From Akkermansiaceae bacterium (GTDB lineage Bacteria > Verrucomicrobiota > Verrucomicrobiia > Verrucomicrobiales > Akkermansiaceae), in the NCBI GenBank assembly GCA_028293225.1, contig JAQGPE010000056.1:1-17443 (forward strand): a stretch of DNA of 17,443 bases, written 5' to 3'. The stretch's first letter is position 1, and every line of letters begins with the position of its first letter. Under the pieces are notes generated by a model. That model was not told the origin of the DNA. It saw only the letters and a program-made list of their open reading frames with translations, and ran no database searches. Below, one piece after another: positions 1 through 5,750 of the stretch. The translations under genes were made by a program, and so were the position numbers.

Positions 1-305
1 ATCGGCCGCAGCGCACGGAAAAGCACGAAACCATCGCCGCAGCCGGCTTTCGTCAAATTATTGAAGAGCCAGTGGACGCCATAGTTAAGATACACATAGC
101 TTTTCCCGGCGGCGTTCCTCTGGACGAAGTCACGCGCACCGGGGCGAAAAAACGTGTGACAGGCGGGATCCCCCTCTGCGGCGTAAGCCTCCGTCTCGAC
201 AATCCGGGCCAGACAGCCGTCCCACTCAAAGGTCGCGCCGATCAGCTCACGGGCACAGCTGACCGGATCGCGGCGGAAAAACTCATGGTCCAGGCGGGGC
301 TGCAT
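1..305 (-). CDS. 3-methyladenine (alkyladenine) DNA glycosylase, AAG/MPG family, N-terminal part only
   Basis: Reading the minus strand from an ATG at 305 gives 101 residues with no stop before the window edge, so the C-terminal half is missing. The protein matches the AAG/MPG family, which removes alkylated and deaminated purines in base excision repair. Visible family motifs are ARELIGA (residues 18-24), RIVETEAY (34-41), DPACH (46-50), SYVYLNYGVHW (about 70-80) and VLFRALRP at the edge. By alignment with human AAG, Glu39 corresponds to the catalytic Glu125, Tyr41 to Tyr127 and His50 to His136. Full-length members have roughly 190-220 residues. The ATG lies five bases after the stop of the NIF3-family gene, so the two are probably co-transcribed. 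There is no clear Shine-Dalgarno site. The family call is firm; the exact start is moderately sure. Confidence 0.85.
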   Translation of the reverse strand, partial: MQPRLDHEFFRRDPVSCARELIGATFEWDGCLARIVETEAYAAEGDPACHTFFRPGARDFVQRNAAGKSYVYLNYGVHWLFNNLTKAGCGDGFVLFRALRP

Positions 306-310
306 GCGGT

Positions 311-1066
311 CTAGAGGCCGGTGGGCCGGTCAATGAAGCACCCCGCCAGGCCGAAATCCACTTCCAGCCGCCCGGCGAGCGCTTTGACCCCAAAGGTCTC
401 CGTGGCGTAGTGGCCCGCGTAAATGACGTTGATCCCCAATTCCTCCGCCAGCGGGTAGCTCCAGTGCGGCCCCTCGCCGGTCAGGAAGGTATCGATCCCG
501 GCCGCCGCCGCAGCGGCCACTTCAGAGCCGGCGCCGCCCGTAACAATGCCGAGTTTTCTCACCAGGGCGGGACCGCCCGGACAGACGTGCACGGCGCTCC
601 CGACGGCGGCGGCCGTCCGTTTCACCAGTTCGTCCCGGGAGATTTCGACCTCAGCGGTCAACCCGGCAGGCAGGCTTTTGAAATTCATGAAAGTCCCGGA
701 GGAGGAAAATCCCAGCGCCTCCAGGAGCAGGGCGTTATTTCCCAGCAGGGGGTGAACATCCAGCGGCAGGTGCGCCGAGTAGATCGCCAATCCCGCATCC
801 ATGGCCGTCTTCAGCTTGCGGTAAACCGCTTTCGTCACCGGCTGGGCTCCCTGCCAGAACATGCCGTGATGGACCAGCAGCAGATCGGCCCCCGCTTCGA
901 TCGCTCCCTCGATGACGGAAAGCGACGCATCGACCGCCGCCGCGACCTTCCTCACGGTCCCGCCGTTTTCGAGCTGCAGGCCGTTGTGAGCGCCGGGGTA
1001 ATCCGGGATTTCGGCAATCCGCAGCTCCCGGTCCATGAAGGCAACGATTTCAGACAGGCTGGCCAT
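311..1066 (-). CDS. NIF3/YbgI-family dinuclear metal-centre protein
   Basis: This 251-residue protein is a short-form member of the DUF34/NIF3 family, hexameric proteins with a two-metal site. They are often labelled 'GTP cyclohydrolase 1 type 2' homologues, but their physiological reaction is not settled. Conserved pieces are GADLLLVHHGMFW (residues 59-71), YSAHLPLDVHP (96-106) with GNN after it, TGEGPH in the C-terminal half, and AGHYATE near residue 219. Likely metal ligands by comparison with E. coli YbgI are His66, His67, Asp103, His219 and Glu223. The length of about 250 is normal for the form lacking the central insert. Its start overlaps the 3' end of the pseudouridine synthase gene by 17 bases, and its stop sits five bases before the glycosylase start, which suggests translational coupling in a three-gene operon. 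Confidence 0.93.
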   Translation of the reverse strand: MASLSEIVAFMDRELRIAEIPDYPGAHNGLQLENGGTVRKVAAAVDASLSVIEGAIEAGADLLLVHHGMFWQGAQPVTKAVYRKLKTAMDAGLAIYSAHLPLDVHPLLGNNALLLEALGFSSSGTFMNFKSLPAGLTAEVEISRDELVKRTAAAVGSAVHVCPGGPALVRKLGIVTGGAGSEVAAAAAAGIDTFLTGEGPHWSYPLAEELGINVIYAGHYATETFGVKALAGRLEVDFGLAGCFIDRPTGL

Positions 1067-1826
1067 CCCGGTTTCCTAGGTCAGCGCCTATGCAGAACCT
1101 AGCCAAATCTCCCGCCAAAGGAATGCTCCATTCGATCAGTCGTCCCTCCCATTCTCCCGCCAGATAACAGGCATGGAGCGCGTGACGGGGCAGTAGCAGA
1201 TCCGCTGCGGGCTCGACTGCTTCGCCATCGAGAAAACGCTTTAAATACGGGCTGCCGTCCGTTCCGTAAATCTTGTCCCCCACCAGCGGGTGGCTCAGAT
1301 GCTCCAGATGGACCCGGATCTGGTGCATGCGGCCGGTTTCCGGGTGACAGCGGACGATCGAAAATTTTCCGTCCGCGTTTTCGAACCGGCGCTCGACCTC
1401 AAAGGCCGTGATGCATTCCTTCCCGGCAGGATGAACTCCCTGGCGCAGCCAGATCGGACTGTCCTGCACCTCACCCAGCCGGAGAATCGGCGCATCCAGC
1501 GTGGTGCTCTCCCACTCCGGCCAGCCATGGACGATCGCCAGGTAGCGCTTTTCCATTTCCCGCCGCTCCAGCAGCCGGGAAAAATGGCGCGCCGCGGCGG
1601 GAGTCTTCGCCACCAGCACCAGACCGCTGGTTTCACGGTCCAGACGGGTCAGAATCGAGAGATGCCCGCCCCCGGCGAGTTCGCAGGCCAGCAGCGCCTC
1701 CAGGCCGCCCAGCAGAGTCGACTCCACCTTGGCATTGGCGGGATGCACCACCAGCGGCGCCGGCTTGTCCACGACGATCCAGCCGGCGGCCTCATCCACC
1801 ACGCTGAAATCCGCCACTGCCCGCAC
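1050..1826 (-). CDS. RluA-family RNA pseudouridine synthase
   Basis: The protein isomerises specific uridines in rRNA or tRNA to pseudouridine. Visible motifs are VVDKPAPLVVHP at the N-terminus, LTRLDRETSG carrying the catalytic Asp (residue 63 with the start used here), and HPETGRMHQIRVHL followed by HPLVGDKIYG. No S4 RNA-binding domain precedes the catalytic domain, so it is RluA-like rather than RluC/RluD-like, but the target cannot be told. The open frame extends upstream to 2018, through the start of lpxC. I chose the GTG at 1826, which gives 258 residues and the usual short lead before the first motif; it also leaves a 100-base gap before the divergent lpxC-fabZ. An ATG at 1928 (292 residues) is possible, but would overlap the lpxC start codon and translate a degenerate heptad repeat. 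The first Leu of LTRLD is where most relatives have His. Confidence 0.88.
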   Translation of the reverse strand: MRAVADFSVVDEAAGWIVVDKPAPLVVHPANAKVESTLLGGLEALLACELAGGGHLSILTRLDRETSGLVLVAKTPAAARHFSRLLERREMEKRYLAIVHGWPEWESTTLDAPILRLGEVQDSPIWLRQGVHPAGKECITAFEVERRFENADGKFSIVRCHPETGRMHQIRVHLEHLSHPLVGDKIYGTDGSPYLKRFLDGEAVEPAADLLLPRHALHACYLAGEWEGRLIEWSIPLAGDLARFCIGADLGNRDGQPV

Positions 1827-1884
1827 GGCCTCAGTAGCATCCGGCTGGCAGCCAGTGGCAAGAGAGATGTCACCGCTGCAATTT

Positions 1885-1905
1885 GGAACTTGGCACTTCG
1901 AGCTT
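1885..1905. repeat. Degenerate 7-base tandem repeat between divergent genes
   Basis: Three successive heptads read ggaactt, ggcactt and cgagctt on the plus strand, with a weaker fourth (cgtcctc) following. They lie in the 100-base gap between the likely starts of the pseudouridine synthase gene and lpxC-fabZ. The phasing is visible directly; any function is unknown. Its presence argues that the stretch is non-coding. Confidence 0.4.
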
Positions 1906-1926
1906 CGTCCTCCCACCCTCCGCGCC

Positions 1927-3240
1927 ATGTCCGCCGACGCGCAGCACACCCTGGCCGGTCCAGCCACCCTAGAGGGCACCTCTCTCCATACCGGTGCCAA
2001 AGTTACCCTGACGATCAAACCGGCTCCGGCTGACTACGGATTCAAGTTCCGGCGCATCGACCTCGCGGACCAGCCCTTCATCGACGCCGACGCCGACAAG
2101 GTCCAGACCGTCGAGCGGGCCACCACGCTGGCCGAAGGCTCGGTGAAAGTGCACACGGTGGAGCACGTGCTGTCCGCCCTGACCGGCATGGGGGTCGACA
2201 ATGCGGTGATCGAAATGGACGCCAACGAACCACCGATCGGCGATGGCTCCTCCCGCCCTTTCGTCGAGCTGATCAAGAAAGCCGGCATCGTGGCCCAGGA
2301 CGCGCCGCGCAAGACCTGGGAAATCCGCGAGCCGATCCACCAGGAAAGCGGCGACGGCACCCTGATCACCATCGTGCCGAGCAAGACCTTCCGCGTCTCG
2401 GTGACCAATGTCGGACCCGACGGCCGCTTCACCCAGTATTTCTCCGCCGAGATCACCCCGGAGATCTACGAGAAGGAAATCGCCCCGGCGCGGACCTTCG
2501 TTTACTACGAGGACGTCAAGCCGCTGCTCGACAAGGGCCTGATCAAGGGCGGCTCGCTGGAGAACGCCGTGGTCGTCCGCGGCAATGAGGTGATGAGCAA
2601 GGAAGCCCTGCGCTTCAACAATGAGTTCGCCCGCCACAAGGCTCTCGACGTCATCGGCGACCTGATCCTGAGCGGCAAGCGCATCCTCGGCCACGTCATC
2701 GCCGTCAAGCCCGGCCACGGCGCCAACTCGAAACTGGCCTCGACTCTCAAGCGCGAATACGCCCGCATGCGCTCGCTCGCCTCCCCCTTCGTCCTGCCGC
2801 ACGGCGAGACCGTCCTGGACATCCATGACGTCCTCAAGATTCTCCCGCACCGCTATCCGTTCCTGATGGTCGACCGCATTGTCGACATGGTCGGCGACAG
2901 CAAGTGCACCGGCGTCAAAAACGTCACCATCAACGAGCCGTATTTCAACGGTCACTTCCCGGGCCACCCGATCATGCCGGGCGTCCTGCAACTCGAAGCG
3001 ATGGCCCAGGTTTCCAGCGTGCTGATGCTGCGCAAGCCGGAGAACGCCGGCAAGATCGGCTACTTCATGAGCGCCGACTCCGTGAAATGGCGCCGTCCGG
3101 TCCTGCCGGGCGACACCCTGCACATCGAGGCGGAGGTGATAAAGATCCGCGGCGCGATCGGCTCGACCCGCTGCCGCTGCCTCGTGAATGGCCAAGTCGC
3201 CTCCGAGGCCGAACTGAAGTTCGCGCTCGTCGCCCAGTAA
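1927..3240 (+). CDS. lpxC/fabZ: Fused LpxC UDP-3-O-acyl-GlcNAc deacetylase and FabZ 3-hydroxyacyl-ACP dehydratase
   Basis: A 437-residue bifunctional cytoplasmic protein. Residues 1 to about 290 are LpxC, the zinc deacetylase that commits UDP-acyl-GlcNAc to lipid A. VHTVEHVLSAL (75-85) holds Glu79 and the zinc ligand His80; NEFARHKALDVIGDL (232-246) holds zinc ligands His237 and Asp241; the GHG around His264 is the catalytic histidine. Residues from about 295 are FabZ, which dehydrates 3-hydroxyacyl-ACP in fatty acid synthesis: LPHRYPFLMVDRI (306-318), then GHFPGHPIMPGVLQLEAMAQ with catalytic His343 and Glu357. Both halves draw on the same 3-hydroxyacyl-ACP pool. The fusion is known from Bacteroidetes and several PVC and related lineages. 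The frame is open from 1729, but the upstream part covers the pseudouridine synthase catalytic region on the other strand, and LpxC homology begins just after the ATG at 1927. An intrinsic terminator follows. Confidence 0.95.
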   Translation: MSADAQHTLAGPATLEGTSLHTGAKVTLTIKPAPADYGFKFRRIDLADQPFIDADADKVQTVERATTLAEGSVKVHTVEHVLSALTGMGVDNAVIEMDANEPPIGDGSSRPFVELIKKAGIVAQDAPRKTWEIREPIHQESGDGTLITIVPSKTFRVSVTNVGPDGRFTQYFSAEITPEIYEKEIAPARTFVYYEDVKPLLDKGLIKGGSLENAVVVRGNEVMSKEALRFNNEFARHKALDVIGDLILSGKRILGHVIAVKPGHGANSKLASTLKREYARMRSLASPFVLPHGETVLDIHDVLKILPHRYPFLMVDRIVDMVGDSKCTGVKNVTINEPYFNGHFPGHPIMPGVLQLEAMAQVSSVLMLRKPENAGKIGYFMSADSVKWRRPVLPGDTLHIEAEVIKIRGAIGSTRCRCLVNGQVASEAELKFALVAQ

Positions 3241-3259
3241 GCGCCCGTCCTGCTTTGCC

Positions 3260-3294
3260 AAAGGCCGCTGACTTCCCGTCAGCGGCCTTTTTTT
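3260..3294 (+). terminator. Intrinsic terminator after lpxC-fabZ, shared with the convergent operon
   Basis: A 13-base perfect inverted repeat (3260-3272 and 3278-3290, aaaggccgctgac against gtcagcggccttt) with a five-base loop runs straight into a T run ending at 3294, twenty bases after the lpxC-fabZ stop. Read on the minus strand the hairpin is the same, but only three T follow it, so termination of the convergent operon there would be weaker. The stop codon of the ZorB-like gene (3279-3281) lies inside the hairpin. Confidence 0.9.
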
Positions 3295-4217
3295 GCCGAG
3301 CCGGAGAGCTTGGTCAGGCGGATCTCGATCCGGCGCGAGCCCTCGTTGGCACGACGGTAGGACTCGGGATTGCCGCGGCTGACGCGATCGGGAAGGATGG
3401 TCTGGCCAGCCGAGTAGCAGCGGACCTCGACGCGGGAAAGTTCGGCGCGGTGATCGCTGTCGCGCACGAAATCGTCCCATGCCTGCTTGACCGCGAGCGC
3501 GCGGAGCAGGCCCAGATCGTTGTTCGAACCGGCATGAAATTGCGCGAGGTCCTGGTTGCCTCCGGCGAGGAAGCCGGGCAGCGCGTCATCGAGATTGCCC
3601 GCATTGCGCACCGCCTGGCCATCGGTGTGGCCGATCACTTCCAGGGTGTCCACCGCCAGGACAGTGCCACGGTTGCGCTTGAGGATCTCGTCCGCCAGCA
3701 CGCGGAATTCGCTTTTTCCCAGAGCGCCCCGGAAAGCCTCGCTCATCACCGGGCTGCCCGAGGCGAAACGATACACCGCGGACTCCTCGATCTGGATGAT
3801 CGGCGGCTTGTCATTGAGACCGGCCAGCGCCTGATCGCGCTCGCCCCGGAGTTTCAGGTTCGCGGCGTGCTCCTCGGCGAGGTCGCCCTGCGCTTTCTGA
3901 AGTTCCCGCAGAATGCTGACGGTATCGCGGGATGTTTCCGCCAAGCCGTCCACCACCTCTTTCGCATCCTGGGAGGGACGCAGCAGCGGCTTGCCCGGGA
4001 TCTCACGGCGGATGTCATTGACCGGCTCGCGGATGCGCTGGAGGTCGGCCCCCACCGCCTCCACCACGGTCCGCTCGTCGGACAGCGAACTCTTCGGAAG
4101 CAGCACGTAGCAGATCACCGCGACCAGGACGATGCCGATCACGAACAGCATCATGAAGAGGTCGCTGACACTCGGCCAGTACGACACCTCACTGCTTTCA
4201 TCGCTTTCTCCGATCAT
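3279..4217 (-). CDS. MotB/ZorB-like stator subunit with OmpA-like peptidoglycan-binding domain
   Basis: A 312-residue protein, last gene of the five-gene block. A short cytoplasmic N-terminus leads into YWPSVSDLFMMLF (residues 13-25) and one membrane helix to about residue 40. Asp19 sits at the membrane entry in a W-P-S-x-x-D-L-F pattern typical of ZorB-type proteins, matching the ion-carrying Asp of MotB. A periplasmic helical stretch follows (about 45-135). The C-terminal half is OmpA-like: VIGHTDG (194-200), NNDLGLLRALAV (232-243) and SRRIEIRL (294-301), which should hold meso-diaminopimelate in the cell wall. About 30 extra residues separate the first two motifs, more than in a minimal OmpA domain. 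It starts 20 bases after the ZorA-like gene with GGAG just upstream. It should pair with that protein as a proton or sodium channel. Flagellar MotB is unlikely, since no flagellar genes are near. Confidence 0.8.
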   Translation of the reverse strand: MIGESDESSEVSYWPSVSDLFMMLFVIGIVLVAVICYVLLPKSSLSDERTVVEAVGADLQRIREPVNDIRREIPGKPLLRPSQDAKEVVDGLAETSRDTVSILRELQKAQGDLAEEHAANLKLRGERDQALAGLNDKPPIIQIEESAVYRFASGSPVMSEAFRGALGKSEFRVLADEILKRNRGTVLAVDTLEVIGHTDGQAVRNAGNLDDALPGFLAGGNQDLAQFHAGSNNDLGLLRALAVKQAWDDFVRDSDHRAELSRVEVRCYSAGQTILPDRVSRGNPESYRRANEGSRRIEIRLTKLSGSAKKGR

Positions 4218-4237
4218 GCTCCGGCGGGTTCAAGGAT

Positions 4238-5746
4238 CTAATTGCCACGTCCCAGGGGAGGCGGCGGATGCTGCAGGGTTGCGGGCGCGATCCTGCGGGC
4301 TGGAGGCAGGTCAGGATAGGGAGGCGGAACCGGAGAGACAGCCGGTTGCTGAGTCGCCGCCGCCGGAGCGGGCGCAATCTTTCCCTGCGACTCCAGCGCG
4401 GCGACCAAGGGTTCCAGGCGCTGAGCTCCGGCCTCCACGGCATCGGCGACTTTCTGAACCAGAGCGTCACCCGTTTCCTCAAAGAGCCGGTCGGTCGAAA
4501 CAGAGACCTGCCCTGAAAGCGTGCCGGCCGAGCGGCTGGCGGCATCCTTGATCGCCTGGGAAACATTTCCGACCTCGGCGGAGATCGCCGCCTGCACTTC
4601 CAGCCCGGTCTGGCGGATTCCCTGGACGAAGCCCTCACTGGCCACTGCGTTGGCCTGGGCCGCCAGCTCGAAGTTCCGCTGTAGCTCGGCGGGAAGATCC
4701 TTGGCGGCTTCCGCCAGTTGTCCGGCGGTTTGACCGAGGTGCCCGGTGATCGAGTCCGTCTTCGTTTTCAGAAGCTCCGTGGAGTCGAGCAGTTCGGTCG
4801 AGGCCCGGCGCGCTTCTTCGGAAGACTGAGCGAGATGAGCCAGCGCTCCGAAGACCGGCGACTCCTGCCCGAAGTTGCGCTCCAGGGCGGCGGTCACCGA
4901 GTCGACATTGGAGGCCAGATCGCCCGCGGCATTCGACACCGCCTGGATCGAGCGGTGCAGCTCCGGCGTGGTCCCCTCCAGCGATTGCGTGAACTCGATG
5001 AGCTGCGCCACCGCTTTGCCGAAACGGTCGTCACGTTTCTCCATCTGCTCCGCCAGCACCGAGAGGCGCTCGCGCATCGTGGCCATCACCTCTTCCTGCG
5101 TGGCGACATGGAAAGCGGGCAGTAACTCGTCTGCGGAGAAATGATCAAGCGTGCGTGAAAAGGCGTGGGTCTGGTGCACATAGGCGCCGCGAAAGACCAC
5201 GACGGAAAGCGTGCCAAACAGGGCGATCAGGCTGGGCAGGAAAGCTCGCCCCAGACCACTGACCAGACTCATCACATTGTTCGCGCTGGCCGAGGCTTCC
5301 TGGACCGTTCCGTCGGCTGCGATGCCGATGCGGAAGCCGGTCAGCAGCGGATGGATCCCGAGCAGGGTGCCGGCGATCCCGAAGATCAGGAGAGTGGCCG
5401 CAATCCCGCTGGCGATCCGCACCGCACCGCGGCCGCGCTCACGCCGCGCCGCCATGGCATGCAGTTCGCCCAGCGTCGGGAGACGGCCGCCGGTCCAGCC
5501 ACCCCGGACCGCGATCAAGGCGTCCGCGGCATGCGAATCAAGCGGCACGCCGATGGCTTGCAGCCAGTCGCGGGACGGCCGGTCTTTCCCCAATTTCGAC
5601 CACGCCTCCGGGCTCCGGATGCTCGCTCCCAGGATTTCCAGATAGCGGAACTCCAGCCGGATCTGCTGGCGCGCCCGCAGGGAGCAAATGCAGCCGATCA
5701 CAGCGATCAGACCGATCACGGCGGCGATGACGTCCGGAGGTATCAT
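4238..5746 (-). CDS. MotA/TolQ/ExbB-superfamily channel subunit with long coiled-coil tail, ZorA-like
   Basis: A 502-residue inner-membrane protein. Helix 1 spans residues 5-22. A cytoplasmic segment to about 108 leads to helix 2 (110-135, containing GIAGTLLGI), then helix 3 (about 163-186, containing GLGRAFLPSLIALFGTL); the last two look like the pore helices of MotA/TolQ/ExbB proteins. After helix 3 comes about 230 residues of heptad-rich, Ala/Glu/Gln/Ser-rich sequence expected to form a long cytoplasmic coiled coil, then a Pro/Ala-rich end. Long tails of this type are known in ZorA of Zorya defence and are absent from flagellar MotA. The frame is open further upstream (to 5857), but that part overlaps the preceding gene. 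The ATG at 5746 lies four bases after that gene's stop and begins directly with helix 1. The partner is the ZorB-like protein downstream. The exact subfamily is not settled. Confidence 0.78.
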   Translation of the reverse strand: MIPPDVIAAVIGLIAVIGCICSLRARQQIRLEFRYLEILGASIRSPEAWSKLGKDRPSRDWLQAIGVPLDSHAADALIAVRGGWTGGRLPTLGELHAMAARRERGRGAVRIASGIAATLLIFGIAGTLLGIHPLLTGFRIGIAADGTVQEASASANNVMSLVSGLGRAFLPSLIALFGTLSVVVFRGAYVHQTHAFSRTLDHFSADELLPAFHVATQEEVMATMRERLSVLAEQMEKRDDRFGKAVAQLIEFTQSLEGTTPELHRSIQAVSNAAGDLASNVDSVTAALERNFGQESPVFGALAHLAQSSEEARRASTELLDSTELLKTKTDSITGHLGQTAGQLAEAAKDLPAELQRNFELAAQANAVASEGFVQGIRQTGLEVQAAISAEVGNVSQAIKDAASRSAGTLSGQVSVSTDRLFEETGDALVQKVADAVEAGAQRLEPLVAALESQGKIAPAPAAATQQPAVSPVPPPYPDLPPARRIAPATLQHPPPPLGRGN

Positions 5747-5750
5747 GGGA

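Noticed and set aside
72..314. An 80-codon plus-strand frame at the left edge
   Set aside because: The opposite strand encodes clear AAG-family glycosylase motifs across the same bases.
3291..3297. A run of seven A on the minus strand at the end of the ZorB-like gene, a possible slippery site
   Set aside because: It is four codons from the stop and is explained by the T tract of the convergent terminator; a shifted product would gain nothing recognisable.
1969..3480. A 503-codon open frame on the minus strand opposite lpxC-fabZ
   Set aside because: It has no recognisable domain, is rich in Arg/Asp/Gly/Val as expected for the antisense of GC-rich coding DNA, and lies over well-supported lpxC-fabZ.
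3279..5746. A flagellar MotA/MotB stator
   Set aside because: The long coiled-coil tail and the WPSxxDLF motif fit ZorA/ZorB-type proteins better, and no flagellar or chemotaxis genes are nearby.
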